Below, in pieces: positions 1 to 8,112 of a stretch of 64,000 bases of DNA (position 1 is its first letter; every line of letters begins with the position of its first letter). This DNA comes from Clavibacter zhangzhiyongii (GTDB lineage Bacteria; Actinomycetota; Actinomycetes; Actinomycetales; Microbacteriaceae): positions 2,976,001 to 3,040,000 of the forward strand of contig NZ_CP061274.1 in assembly GCF_014775655.1 (NCBI RefSeq), read 5' to 3'. Below the pieces are notes generated by a model. It did no database searches. It was not told where the DNA came from and worked only from the letters and a program-made list of their open reading frames with translations. The translations under genes were made by a program, and so were the position numbers.

Positions 1-1
1 G

Positions 2-514
2 ATGCGGCCCCTCGGCCCCGAGGACGCCGAGGTCGTGCTGCGCCTCTGGGCGGAGCGGGACCCCCGGCACCCGCCGAGCCGCCGCGTCGACGACGAGGGG
101 CACCCGGCGCTCGAGGAGGTCCGCGCGCGCCTCGAGGTGCAGGAGGCGGAGTCGCGGAGCACGGGGATCGGGCTGCTCGCCGTCGAGCGCCGGGAGGATC
201 CGGGCGTCGTCGGCTACTGCGGGCTCGTCGTCGGCAGCGCGTCGGTCGAGGAGCCCGAGATGGCCTTCGAGCTGCTGCGCGACGTGCACGGTCAGGGCAT
301 CGCGACGGAGGCCGCGCTCGCCGTCGTGGAAGCCGCGCGCGCGACGGGCCGCACCCGCCTGTGGTCGACCGTGCGCCGGTGGAACGCCGCGTCCGCCCGC
401 GTGCTGGAGAAGGCCGGCTTCACGGACAGCGGCCGGATCACGGCGGATCCCGAGCACGGCGACACCGTGTGGATGACGCGCGACCTGCGCGACCCGTCGG
501 CCGCCGACGCCTAG
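2..514 (+). CDS. GNAT family N-acetyltransferase, 5' end probably cut by the window
   Basis: GCN5-related N-acetyltransferase of the RimJ/RimL-like kind, which moves an acetyl group from acetyl-CoA to an amine; the substrate cannot be read from the sequence. The acetyl-CoA loop is visible as HGQGIATEA near residue 95, followed by a helix and the typical end RVLEKAGFTDSGRI. The ATG at position 2 sits where family members usually read 'LRPL' after an N-terminal strand, so the true start probably lies upstream of the window. It converges on a second GNAT gene with the two stops overlapping by 4 bases. Confidence 0.8.
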   Translation: MRPLGPEDAEVVLRLWAERDPRHPPSRRVDDEGHPALEEVRARLEVQEAESRSTGIGLLAVERREDPGVVGYCGLVVGSASVEEPEMAFELLRDVHGQGIATEAALAVVEAARATGRTRLWSTVRRWNAASARVLEKAGFTDSGRITADPEHGDTVWMTRDLRDPSAADA

Positions 515-1044
515 CCCGCGCGCGACCCGCCCCAGCGCACCTCCCAGCGCACCTCGCCGTCGACGCGCTCGTCGGTCGGCGCGAGCCCGAGGCGCCGCGC
601 CACGGCCTCGCTCGCCGCGTGATCCGGGTGGATGTGCGCCCGCACGACCCCGACGCCCTCCTCCCGCAGCCACGCGACCACCGCCGCCGCGCACTCGGCC
701 GCCGCGCCGGATCCCTGCGCCGCGGTCCCCACGAGCCACGCGACCTCCGCCGCGCGCGCGGGCCCCTCGCCGGTCACGGTCGCCTGCACGAACCCCGCCG
801 CGCGCCCCGACCCGCGGTCGCGCAGCACCCACACGAGCCAGCGCTGGGATCCGTCCGGCGAGCGCCCCGCCGCCTGCCGCGCGAACCGGGCCTCGAGCGC
901 GGCGGGCGACGGCGGCTCGCCCCCGGTGAAGCGGTACAGCGCCGGATCCGCGAGCACCCCCACCATCTCCGGCGCGTGCGCGACCACCAGCGGCTCGAGC
1001 GCGAACCGCGCCGTGACGAGCACGGGGGCCGGCGACGTCGTCAT
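511..1044 (-). CDS. GNAT family N-acetyltransferase
   Basis: A 177-residue acetyltransferase of the RimJ/RimL type. It opens with the usual first strand (VLVTARFALEPLV), has the acetyl-CoA loop AAQGSGAAAECAAA in the middle and ends with ARRLGLAPTDERVDGEVRWE. The ATG at 1044 is chosen because the family fold starts there; the open frame further upstream is low-complexity Arg/Gly sequence. A near-consensus -10 (GAGGCT, 1051-1056) lies six bases before this ATG. Substrate unknown. It is divergent from the EamA transporter gene, with only about 75 bases between them. Confidence 0.8.
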   Translation of the reverse strand: MTTSPAPVLVTARFALEPLVVAHAPEMVGVLADPALYRFTGGEPPSPAALEARFARQAAGRSPDGSQRWLVWVLRDRGSGRAAGFVQATVTGEGPARAAEVAWLVGTAAQGSGAAAECAAAVVAWLREEGVGVVRAHIHPDHAASEAVARRLGLAPTDERVDGEVRWEVRWGGSRAG

Positions 1045-1106
1045 CGCCCGAGCCTCCCACGCATCGGGCCGGCCGACCCGACGACGTCCGCCGTCGCACC
1101 CGCCGA

Positions 1107-1112
1107 TACGCT
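1107..1112 (+). promoter_or_regulatory. leaderless -10 element for the EamA gene
   Basis: TACGCT (extended GATACGCT) followed by exactly six bases and the GTG start at 1119. It fits the TANNNT-N6-start pattern seen throughout the window and supports the GTG start. Confidence 0.65.
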
Positions 1113-1118
1113 GACGAC

Positions 1119-2165
1119 GTGACCCCCCGCGGCGCCCCGACGCCCTCCGCATCCGCCGCCCCCGCCTCGCCGCTCGCCGTGCCCGGCGGCCGCCGCATCG
1201 CCGTCCAGTTCGCCGCGATGGGCACCGTGTGGGGCGCGAGCTTCCTCTTCATGAAGGTCGCGCTCGAGGGCGTGTCCTTCGGGCAGGTGTCGTGGACCCG
1301 GCTCGTGCTCGGCGCGATCGCGCTCGGCCTCATCGTCGCCGCCCGCCGCCTGCCGCTCCCGAAGGAGCGCGTCGTGTGGCTGCACTTCGCGGTGGTGGGC
1401 GTCGTCGGATCCGCCATCCCCTACTCGCTGTTCGCGTGGGCCGAGCAGCACGTCACGTCGGGCGTCGCGAGCATCTACAACGCGACCACGCCGATCATGA
1501 CCGCCCTCCTCGCTACCCTCGCCTTCCGCGTCGAGAAGCTGGGCCGGCGGCAGCTCGCGGGGATCTCCGTCGGGATCGCGGGCGTCGTCGTGATCATCGG
1601 ACCGTGGCGCCTCGCCCCGAACGCCGACGCCGCCGCGTCCGGCCAGCCGCTCCTCGAGCTCGCGGGCCAGCTCGCGTGCCTCGGCGCGGCCGTCTGCTAC
1701 GGCATCACCTTCAGCTACCTGCGCCGCTTCCTGACCCACCGCGGCATCCCGGGCGTCGTGACGGCCTTCATGCAGATCGGCATGGGCGCCGCCGCGATGA
1801 TCCTCGCCACCCCGTTCCTCGCCACCGGCCCCGTGCAGCTCGACCTCCCCGTCGTGCTCAGCCTCGTGGTGCTCGGCGTGGTCGGCACGGGCCTCGCGTA
1901 CCTCTGGAACATGAACGTGCTGCTCGCGTGGGGGCCCACCGCCACCTCGACCGTCACATACATCACGCCCGTGGTCGGGGTCGCGCTCGGGATCCTCGTG
2001 CTCGGCGAGACCCTGCACTGGAACGAGCCCGCCGGCGCCGCCCTCGTGCTCCTCGGCGTGCTCCTCTCGCAGGGCCGCCGCCGCGCCGCCCGCCCGACCG
2101 CGGCCACCGCAGCCAGCACCGCCGTCCCGCCCGCCGCGACGCGCACCCCTCCGACGCCCGGCTAG
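1119..2165 (+). CDS. EamA/DMT family transporter
   Basis: A 348-residue inner-membrane transporter of the drug/metabolite (EamA) superfamily with about ten hydrophobic segments arranged as two EamA repeats. The first contains FAAMGTVWGASFLFMKVALE, and the second contains MNVLLAWGPTATSTVTYITP near residue 270. Family members export metabolites, amino acids or drugs; the substrate here is unknown. The tail after residue 320 is Ala/Pro/Thr-rich and probably disordered. The GTG start is supported by a -10 box six bases upstream. The TAG stop is part of the -10 element of the next gene, nucS. Confidence 0.85.
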   Translation: MTPRGAPTPSASAAPASPLAVPGGRRIAVQFAAMGTVWGASFLFMKVALEGVSFGQVSWTRLVLGAIALGLIVAARRLPLPKERVVWLHFAVVGVVGSAIPYSLFAWAEQHVTSGVASIYNATTPIMTALLATLAFRVEKLGRRQLAGISVGIAGVVVIIGPWRLAPNADAAASGQPLLELAGQLACLGAAVCYGITFSYLRRFLTHRGIPGVVTAFMQIGMGAAAMILATPFLATGPVQLDLPVVLSLVVLGVVGTGLAYLWNMNVLLAWGPTATSTVTYITPVVGVALGILVLGETLHWNEPAGAALVLLGVLLSQGRRRAARPTAATAASTAVPPAATRTPPTPG

Positions 2166-2168
2166 GCT
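2163..2168 (+). promoter_or_regulatory. leaderless -10 element for nucS
   Basis: TAGGCT six bases before the nucS GTG at 2175. Its TAG is also the stop codon of the preceding transporter gene. Confidence 0.65.
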
Positions 2169-2174
2169 CGCCGG

Positions 2175-2870
2175 GTGCGTCTCGTCATCGCCCGCTGCTC
2201 CGTCGACTACGCCGGCCGCCTCAGCGCGCATCTCCCCCTCGCCACCCGCCTCCTCATGGTCAAGGCCGACGGGAGCCTCCTCGTCCACTCCGACGGCGGC
2301 TCCTACAAGCCGCTGAACTGGATGAGCCCGCCCTGCAGCATCGTCGAGGTCGAGCCCGACGACGACCAGGCGCTCGCGGGCGTCCGCGAGATCTGGCGCG
2401 TCGTGCAGCCGAAGACGGCCGACATGCTCGTCGTCTCGATCCACGAGGTGCTGCACGACTCCGCGCACGACCTCGGCGTCGACCCGGGACTCGTGAAGGA
2501 CGGCGTGGAGGCGCACCTGCAGAAGCTGCTGGCCGAGCAGATCCACCTGCTGGGCGACGGCCACGAACTGGTGCGCCGCGAGTACATGACGGCGATCGGG
2601 CCGGTCGACATCCTCGCGCGCGACGCGTCGGGGAGGTCCGTCGCGGTCGAGCTCAAGCGCCGCGGCGACATCGACGGCGTCGAGCAGCTCACGCGCTACC
2701 TGGAGCTGATGAACCGGGATCCGCACCTCGCGCCGGTCACGGGCGTCTACGCCGCGCAGGAGATCAAGCCCCAGGCCCGCACGCTCGCCGAGGACCGCGG
2801 CATCCGCTGCCTCCTCCTCGACTACGACGCGATGCGCGGCCTCGACGACGGCCACTCCCGCCTGTTCTGA
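2175..2870 (+). CDS. nucS: mismatch-specific endonuclease NucS
   Basis: A 231-residue NucS/EndoMS protein. In actinobacteria lacking MutS/MutL this enzyme makes double-strand cuts at mismatches and underlies non-canonical mismatch repair. The N-terminal DNA-binding half starts [20 protein letters not shown]. The C-terminal RecB-like nuclease shows the catalytic residues Asp145 (PVDILARD) and Glu159-Lys161 (VAVELKRR). The protein ends in HSRLF, which resembles the beta-clamp-binding tail known for NucS. Length and motifs are canonical. The start is a GTG placed for leaderless translation. No repair partner lies next to it. Confidence 0.95.
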   Translation: MRLVIARCSVDYAGRLSAHLPLATRLLMVKADGSLLVHSDGGSYKPLNWMSPPCSIVEVEPDDDQALAGVREIWRVVQPKTADMLVVSIHEVLHDSAHDLGVDPGLVKDGVEAHLQKLLAEQIHLLGDGHELVRREYMTAIGPVDILARDASGRSVAVELKRRGDIDGVEQLTRYLELMNRDPHLAPVTGVYAAQEIKPQARTLAEDRGIRCLLLDYDAMRGLDDGHSRLF

Positions 2871-2913
2871 TCCGGCCCCGGGGCGCTCTCGGACGCCTCC
2901 CGCGCGAGGCTCG

Positions 2914-2919
2914 TAGGGT
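2914..2919 (+). promoter_or_regulatory. leaderless -10 element for the HAD gene
   Basis: TAGGGT six bases before the GTG at 2926, in the same arrangement as the neighbouring genes. Confidence 0.65.
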
Positions 2920-2925
2920 GGCAGC

Positions 2926-3642
2926 GTGACCGCACCCGACACGACCACGCCGCCCGACGTCGCGGGCTCCGCGCCCTGGAGCTGCATCCTCTTCGACCTC
3001 GACGGCACCATCACCGACTCGGCCCCCGGGATCACCGCGCAGCTCGCGAGGACGCTCGTCTTCATGGGCCTGCCCGTGCCCGCCCCGGCCCAGCTGCTCG
3101 AGTACGTGGGGCCGCCCATCCTCGACTCCTTCCGCGACCTCGCGGGCATGGACGACGAGGCCCAGCAACGCGCCCTCGCCCACTACCGCGCGGGCTACGC
3201 GGGCGGCGGCGTCTTCGACAGCTCGGTCTACGACGGCGTGCCCGAGGTGCTCCGCGCGATCCACGCGGCCGGCGTCCCGCTCTCCCTCGCCACCAGCAAG
3301 CCCGAGTCGCAGGCCCGCCGCGTGCTCGACCACTACGGCCTCACCGACCTCTTCACCGAGATCTGCGGCGCCAGCGAGGACGAGGTGCGCTCGGCCAAGG
3401 CCGACGTCATCGAGGAGGCGCTGCGCCGGCTCCGCGAGGCGGGCGTCGACCTGGCGGACGTCGTGATGGTCGGCGACCGCGAGCACGACGTGCTCGGCGC
3501 CGCCGCCCACGGCATCCCGACGGTGATGGTCGGCTGGGGCTATGGCAGCCCGGCCGAGGCCGCGGGCACGATCGCGGTGGTCGAGACGGCTGCGGAGCTC
3601 GAGGCCCGGCTGCTCCCGACGGCGGCGCGACCCGCCGCCTGA
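2926..3642 (+). CDS. HAD family hydrolase, phosphoglycolate-phosphatase-like
   Basis: A 238-residue haloacid-dehalogenase superfamily phosphatase. Motif I is FDLDGTITDS with nucleophile Asp24 and general acid Asp26, motif II is the Thr-Ser-Lys of LATSKPESQ, and motif IV is VMVGDREHDVLGA. A helical cap lies between motifs I and II, as in Gph/PpaX/YjjG-type enzymes acting on small phosphoesters. The exact substrate cannot be assigned. It follows nucS with its own promoter. Confidence 0.88.
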   Translation: MTAPDTTTPPDVAGSAPWSCILFDLDGTITDSAPGITAQLARTLVFMGLPVPAPAQLLEYVGPPILDSFRDLAGMDDEAQQRALAHYRAGYAGGGVFDSSVYDGVPEVLRAIHAAGVPLSLATSKPESQARRVLDHYGLTDLFTEICGASEDEVRSAKADVIEEALRRLREAGVDLADVVMVGDREHDVLGAAAHGIPTVMVGWGYGSPAEAAGTIAVVETAAELEARLLPTAARPAA

Positions 3643-3755
3643 CCCGGCCGCTCCGAATCCCTCACATGCAGTCGCGTTTCCACAGATCCGGCTGCTGACG
3701 CCCGTTCGCCCGGGGGTTAGCAACACGGAGTGACAGAATGACCGGCGGAGGAACC

Positions 3756-4217
3756 ATGTCAACACCGCAGGACCTGCAGGACCCGCTCGCGCTCGACAGG
3801 CAGGTGAGCTACTCGCTCGTCGTCGCCGCGCGCAGCGTGACCGCCCTCTACCGACCCATCCTCGACCCGCTGGGGCTCACCCACCCCCAGTACCTCGTGC
3901 TCCTCGCGCTCTGGGCCCGCGGGCCGCGCTCGGTCAAGGACCTGAGCCACGAGCTGCAGCTCGACAGCGCCACGCTCTCGCCGCTGCTCAAGCGGCTCGA
4001 GGCCATGGGCCACGTTTGGCGCGTGCGCCGGGCGACGGACGAGCGCGTGCTCGAGATCGGGCTCACCGACCAGGGCCGCGCCCTGCGCGAGAGGGCCGTC
4101 GCCATCCCGCAGCAGATCCGCGACCGCCTCTCCATGACGGAGGAGCAGCTCGAGGGCCTGAAGACGGTGCTGAGCCAGGTCATCGACAACGCGAAGGCGC
4201 TCCCCGAGACCATCTGA
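3756..4217 (+). CDS. MarR/OhrR-type transcriptional regulator
   Basis: A 153-residue winged-helix regulator of the MarR family. The dimer helix starts at LDRQVSYSLVVAARSVTALY, followed by LTHPQYLVLLALW and the recognition helix SATLSPLLKRLEAMGHVWRV. The wing holds RRATDERVLEIGLT. No cysteine occurs near the position of the redox Cys of OhrR, so peroxide sensing by the classic route is not supported. The ATG at 3756 is preferred over the one at 3738 because GGAGGA stands at the right distance before it. The next gene encodes an M56 peptidase on the same strand, about 90 bases on. Confidence 0.85.
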   Translation: MSTPQDLQDPLALDRQVSYSLVVAARSVTALYRPILDPLGLTHPQYLVLLALWARGPRSVKDLSHELQLDSATLSPLLKRLEAMGHVWRVRRATDERVLEIGLTDQGRALRERAVAIPQQIRDRLSMTEEQLEGLKTVLSQVIDNAKALPETI

Positions 4218-4304
4218 CCGCGGGCCGCGACCCCTCGGCACCCGCACGCCGCGCCACCCGGGCGCCGGCACCCGCACCCGCACCACCCGATCGGAGCGCG
4301 ACCA

Positions 4305-5162
4305 GTGAGCGACACGCTCCGCGCGGTGCTCCTCCTGGAGTGCTACGTCACCGTCACGCTCCTCGCGCCGCTCCTCCTCGGCCGGCTGCCGCTCGTCGCC
4401 CAGCGCCCCGTGGCGATGCTCGCGGCGTGGCACGGCTTCCTCGTCACCGCGGTGCTGAGCCTCGGATCCGGGCTCGGGCTCCTCATCCACCAGGGCATGG
4501 CCGCGCAGTCCGGCGCCGGCCCGGACGACGCCGCCATCGCCGCCGTCCCGCTCGCGTACGTGGCCGCGGGCGTGCTCGGCGTGCTGCTGTTCCGCATCGT
4601 GGAGGAGGGCGGCCGGGTCGTGCGCGAGGCCCGGCGGCGCGCGGCCGAGGTGGCCACCCTGCTGCTCGCGTCGCGGCCGTACCGGGTCGCCGGGCGGGAT
4701 GCGCGGATCGTCGAGTCCGAGGTGCCGCTCGCCGCCCTCTCCCCCGCGACCGGCGTGATCCTCCTCACCACCGAGGCCCGCGCCCGCCTCGACGACGACG
4801 AGCTGGCGGCCGTCCTCGAGCACGAGACGGCGCACCTGGAGCAGCGGCACGCGCTGGCCGTGCGGCTCGCCCAGGTCTCCCGCGCGATCCTCCCGGCCCT
4901 CCCCGCCAGCCAGCGCCTCGCGCTCTCCACCACCATCGCCATCGAGTTCATCGCCGACGACCACGCGGCACGGGTCGCCGGGCCCGCCACGGTCGCCTCG
5001 GCGCTGCGGAAGCTCGATCCCGAGGGCGGCCTCTCCGCGCTCCGCGCCGACCGCATGCGGCACCCCCGCGGCGGGCACCGCGCGGCGCTCCGGCTGCTGT
5101 GCGCGGTCGCGTGCGCGCTGCCGGTGCTGCCCGTCGTCATCGTGCTGCTGCCGCCCGCCTGA
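4305..5162 (+). CDS. M56 family (BlaR1-like) membrane metallopeptidase
   Basis: A 285-residue membrane protein with the zinc motif HETAH at residues 173-177 in a cytoplasmic-type domain, three hydrophobic segments near residues 10-30, 42-62 and 80-98, and a fourth at the C-terminus. This is the actinobacterial short M56 layout, related to BlaR1/MecR1 but without the extracellular penicillin-sensor domain. Such peptidases are usually paired with a BlaI repressor that they inactivate. Here the neighbour upstream is a MarR-type regulator instead, so that mechanism is only an analogy. The start is GTG. Confidence 0.8.
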   Translation: MSDTLRAVLLLECYVTVTLLAPLLLGRLPLVAQRPVAMLAAWHGFLVTAVLSLGSGLGLLIHQGMAAQSGAGPDDAAIAAVPLAYVAAGVLGVLLFRIVEEGGRVVREARRRAAEVATLLLASRPYRVAGRDARIVESEVPLAALSPATGVILLTTEARARLDDDELAAVLEHETAHLEQRHALAVRLAQVSRAILPALPASQRLALSTTIAIEFIADDHAARVAGPATVASALRKLDPEGGLSALRADRMRHPRGGHRAALRLLCAVACALPVLPVVIVLLPPA

Positions 5163-5218
5163 CCGCCGCCGCGGGTGCCCGTGCAGCCCCCGCCGCCGGG
5201 CCGCCCGAGCCCGTGCGC

Positions 5219-5224
5219 TAGGGT
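5219..5224 (+). promoter_or_regulatory. -10 element for the metal-riboswitch transcript
   Basis: TAGGGT about seven bases upstream of the first helix of the yybP-ykoY-like aptamer, which places the predicted transcript start at about 5231. Confidence 0.55.
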
Positions 5225-5230
5225 CGTCGA

Positions 5231-5349
5231 CGAAGGGGAGTAGTCCCCCCGGCCCTCGGGCCGGACGGCGATGCGTCGACATGCTGGCCCCCGGGCCCGG
5301 TGCATCACCCGCCACCGCGCACGAGCGAGGCGGGCGGACGAGACCTTCG
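5231..5349 (+). ncRNA. yybP-ykoY-like Mn2+ riboswitch aptamer
   Basis: The 5' strand CGAAGG (5231-5236) can pair with CCTTCG (5344-5349) to close the element. Just inside on the 5' side is GGGGAGTAGTCCC, matching the conserved GGGGAGUAG of the yybP-ykoY class; on the 3' side is GACGAGACC, the conserved second arm that forms the metal site with it. A GC-rich hairpin and the segment CGTCGACATGCTGG lie between. Known members bind Mn2+ and turn on Mn exporters. The gene about 80 bases downstream encodes a VIT1/CCC1-type metal transporter, which fits. Confidence 0.8.
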
Positions 5350-5432
5350 GCCAGACGAACGACAGGCGCACGACGCGCCGTCGCGCCGGCCGGAGCCCCC
5401 GGGTTCCCGGCCGTCGCCCGACCGGAGGACCC

Positions 5433-6542
5433 ATGACGTCCATGCCCCCTGCCCGCACGCCCGATCCGACGCCCGCCCAGGTGCGCCGCTGGCGGCAGTA
5501 CCTCGCCGACGAGCGCGCCGAGGCCGCCGTCTACCGCGACCTCGCCGGCCGCCGCACGGGCGAGGAGCGCGCGATCCTGCTCGCCCTCGCCGAGGCGGAG
5601 GGCCGCCACGCCGACCACTGGATCGAGCTCCTCGGCGACCGCGTCGGCAAGCCCGTGCGCGGCGACGTCCGCACCCGGATCCTCGGCCTGCTCGCCCGCC
5701 GCTTCGGCTCCGTCTTCGTGCTCGCGCTCGCGCAGCGCGCCGAGAGCCGGTCGCCCTATGCGGACGACGCCGACGCCACCGACGCCATGGCCGCCGACGA
5801 GCGCGTGCACGAGGAGGTCGTGCGCGGCCTCGCCACCCGCGGCCGGCTGCGCCTGTCCGGCACCTTCCGCGCCGCGGTCTTCGGCGCCAACGACGGGCTC
5901 GTGAGCAACCTCGCGCTCGTGCTCGGCATCACGGCCACGGGCGTCCCGAACGCGGTGATCCTCGCCACCGGCCTCGCGGGCCTCCTCGCCGGCGCGCTCT
6001 CCATGGGCGCGGGCGAGTTCGTGTCGGTGCGCTCCCAGCGCGAGCTGCTCGAGGCCTCGGCGCCGGATCCGGGCACCCGCGACGCCCTCCCGCACCTGGA
6101 CGTCGACGCGAACGAGCTCGCCCTCGTCTACCGCGCCCGCGGCATGACCGAGGAGGAGGCGCTCGCCCACGCCGACGAGGTGCTGCGCGACCTCGCGGCC
6201 GAGACCCGGCCGATCCCCGTCACCATCGCGGGCGTCGCCGCGGCCGAGGACGACCACGAGAGCGTCGGCACCGCCTGGGGCGCGGCCCTGTCGAGCTTCT
6301 GCTTCTTCGCGTCGGGCGCCGTGATCCCCGTGCTGCCGTACCTGTTCGGCCTCCAGGGGATCCTCGCCCTCGCCGTCGCGTGCGTGCTCGTCGCGATCGC
6401 GCTCTCCATCACGGGCGCGGTGACCGGCCTCCTCAGCGGCGGCCCGCCCCTGCGTCGCGCGGGCCGGCAGCTGCTGATCGGCTTCGGCGCGGCCGGCGCC
6501 ACCTACCTGCTGGGGCTGCTCTTCAACACCCAGGTCGGCTGA
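5433..6542 (+). CDS. ferritin-like domain fused to VIT1/CCC1 metal transporter
   Basis: A 369-residue protein. Residues about 10-140 form a rubrerythrin/ferritin-like helical domain (RRWRQYLADERAEAAVYRDL and AEAEGRHADHWIELLGD carry the Glu/His metal ligands). The rest is a VIT1/CCC1 transporter starting at FRAAVFGANDGLVSNLALVL, with the MGAGEFVSVRSQRELLE segment and five hydrophobic helices. Family members move Fe2+ or Mn2+ out of the cytosol. The riboswitch upstream suggests Mn2+-induced expression and a role in metal efflux. The ATG at 5433 follows CCGGAGGACCC, a clear Shine-Dalgarno; the frame upstream of it overlaps the riboswitch and is not coding. Confidence 0.9.
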   Translation: MTSMPPARTPDPTPAQVRRWRQYLADERAEAAVYRDLAGRRTGEERAILLALAEAEGRHADHWIELLGDRVGKPVRGDVRTRILGLLARRFGSVFVLALAQRAESRSPYADDADATDAMAADERVHEEVVRGLATRGRLRLSGTFRAAVFGANDGLVSNLALVLGITATGVPNAVILATGLAGLLAGALSMGAGEFVSVRSQRELLEASAPDPGTRDALPHLDVDANELALVYRARGMTEEEALAHADEVLRDLAAETRPIPVTIAGVAAAEDDHESVGTAWGAALSSFCFFASGAVIPVLPYLFGLQGILALAVACVLVAIALSITGAVTGLLSGGPPLRRAGRQLLIGFGAAGATYLLGLLFNTQVG

Positions 6543-6548
6543 TCCGCG

Positions 6549-6574
6549 CTCCCGCCGCTCCCGGGCGGCGGGAG
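6549..6574 (+). terminator. GC-rich hairpin after the VIT1 gene
   Basis: Perfect 9-bp arms CTCCCGCCG and CGGCGGGAG with an 8-base loop, starting just after the stop codon at 6542. No T-run follows, as is common in this genome. Confidence 0.5.
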
Positions 6575-6591
6575 GGCCCTGCCGCAGCCGA

Positions 6592-6597
6592 TACGGT
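6592..6597 (+). promoter_or_regulatory. -10 element for the HEAT-repeat gene
   Basis: TACGGT in the context GATACGGT, seven bases before the ATG at 6605. Confidence 0.55.
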
Positions 6598-6604
6598 GGG
6601 GCCC

Positions 6605-7249
6605 ATGGCTGACGGAGATGACCCCCGCCGTCGCGAGGATTCCCTCGCGACGCGCATGAGCGACGCGGTGGCGCGCACGAGCGAGCGGGAGGTCGCCCTG
6701 CGGGCGATGGGCCTGCTGGACGGCCTGTACGAGGGCGACGACTTCCTGCTGCTGGTCGGCGGGCGCCACGCCCGCGGGATCCTCAACGGCGCGCCTCCCC
6801 TCTACTGGCCCGAGGCCTGGGGCGCGCGCGCGCTCCTCTACGCGTGGACCCCGGAGGCCGCGAAGGTCGTCGAGAAGAACCTCACCAACCGCGCCTGGCG
6901 CGTCCGCGAGGCGTGCGCCAAGGTCGTCGCCACCCGGCAGCTGCCGCTGGTGCGCGCCCTCACCGTGCTCGTCACTGACGAGAACGCCCGCGTCCGCGGC
7001 GCCGCCCTGCGCGCGCTCGGCGCCGTCGGCGGCCCGTCCGACGAGGAGGTCATCCGCCGCGCGCTGACCGATCCCGACACCTCCGTCCGCGTCGCCGCGC
7101 ACGACGGCCTCGAGGCCCTCGCCGCCCGCCACGAGCAGGTGCTCTCCCCCGCCGGCCGGCACGCGCAGGCCGCGGCCGAGGCGGGCGCCATCACCGTGGA
7201 CGTCGACGAGGACGAGGACGAGGCGGACACGAGCGCCGACCGTTCCTGA
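6605..7249 (+). CDS. HEAT-repeat domain protein
   Basis: A 214-residue soluble protein. An N-terminal region of unknown function is followed by two or three HEAT-type helical repeats, seen as NRAWRVREACAKVVATRQLP, ENARVRGAALRALGAVGGPS and TSVRVAAHDGLEALAARHEQ. The C-terminus is acidic (VDVDEDEDEADTSADRS). Repeats of this kind serve as protein-protein scaffolds; no enzymatic motif is present. It is probably transcribed alone as a leaderless mRNA, and a strong palindrome follows it. Confidence 0.65.
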   Translation: MADGDDPRRREDSLATRMSDAVARTSEREVALRAMGLLDGLYEGDDFLLLVGGRHARGILNGAPPLYWPEAWGARALLYAWTPEAAKVVEKNLTNRAWRVREACAKVVATRQLPLVRALTVLVTDENARVRGAALRALGAVGGPSDEEVIRRALTDPDTSVRVAAHDGLEALAARHEQVLSPAGRHAQAAAEAGAITVDVDEDEDEADTSADRS

Positions 7250-7256
7250 GTGACGA

Positions 7257-7302
7257 ACGGCGGAGGGGGCGGTGACCACGTGGTCACCGCCCCCTCCGCC
7301 GT
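7257..7302. terminator. perfect 46-bp palindrome, bidirectional terminator
   Basis: Two 23-base arms that are exact reverse complements with no unpaired loop, centred between 7279 and 7280. It lies between the stops of two converging genes, where a bidirectional terminator is expected. Confidence 0.8.
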
Positions 7303-7311
7303 CCTCACGGG

Positions 7312-8112
7312 TCAGGATGCGCGGACGACCACCGCGTTGTCGAAGCTGAAGGTCGGGCGGAACTCGATGTAGTCGAGCGCGGCACCGGCCGGGATGTCGA
7401 TGTAGACCGTGTTGTCGGTCCCCAGACCCGGGTTCACATCGGTGCTGAAGAGGTCGCCCCCGAAGGTGCTGACCGAGCCGTTCGTGTCGTAGGCGCTCTC
7501 GCCGATGTAGCCCTTGACGTCGTTGGACAGCAGGTTGATGGAGTCCGAGCCGCCGTTGTCGATGCGGTAGTCCACCTTGCAGAACTGGCCCTTGGCCGTC
7601 TCCTTCAGGTACTCGTTGTCCCCGGCCTCGGCGAGGCCGCACTCGATGCCGCGAACGGTGAAGGCGATCCCGTCGCCTGTGGTCACCGTGTCGCCGATGG
7701 CCGCCTCCTGGACGCCCTCCTCCTCTGCGGGTGCTTCAGCAGCAGGGGCCTCCGCGGCTTCGCTGGCCTCGGACGCGGCGGACGGAGCCGTGTCGCTCTC
7801 CTCGATCGCCGTGCCGACGGCACCCAGGATGGTCACCGAGGCGACGATGATCGCCACGATCCAGCCGACGACCGCGAGGATGAGCGCGCTGATCGAGGTC
7901 CCCTTGGCCTGGCCCTTGCGGGTGAGGCCGATGATCGCGAGCACGATCGCGGGGATGAAGAAGATCCACGCGAGCCCCGAGAGCGGCGGGATGACCCCGA
8001 ACAGGAAGCCGATCCCGGCGAGGATCAGGGCGATGAGGCCGATCGTGTTCTTCTGCTTGGGAGCGGCGGGAGCGGGCGCGGGGGCAGGCGCGTACGGGGC
8101 GGGTGCGGACAT
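7312..8112 (-). CDS. DUF4190-type membrane protein with C-terminal DUF4352-like domain
   Basis: A 266-residue protein with a Pro/Ala-rich cytoplasmic start (residues 1-18), three hydrophobic segments near 23-42, 45-63 and 72-98, a Ser/Ala/Glu-rich linker, and an exported domain (about 150-266) that starts IGDTVTTGDGIAFTVRGIEC and holds two Cys (IECGLAEAG, GQFCKVDYRI). The pattern matches actinobacterial proteins joining a DUF4190-type membrane part to an immunoglobulin-like DUF4352 domain. Function unknown, cell-surface location likely. Two related membrane proteins occur at 35.1-36.6 kb. Confidence 0.7.
   Translation of the reverse strand: MSAPAPYAPAPAPAPAAPKQKNTIGLIALILAGIGFLFGVIPPLSGLAWIFFIPAIVLAIIGLTRKGQAKGTSISALILAVVGWIVAIIVASVTILGAVGTAIEESDTAPSAASEASEAAEAPAAEAPAEEEGVQEAAIGDTVTTGDGIAFTVRGIECGLAEAGDNEYLKETAKGQFCKVDYRIDNGGSDSINLLSNDVKGYIGESAYDTNGSVSTFGGDLFSTDVNPGLGTDNTVYIDIPAGAALDYIEFRPTFSFDNAVVVRAS

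Noticed and set aside
1041-3149. Long antisense open frame (about 700 codons) opposite the transporter, nucS and HAD genes
   Set aside because: Arg/Asp/His/Gly-rich translation typical of the complement of high-GC genes; no domain, and it crosses several well-supported genes.
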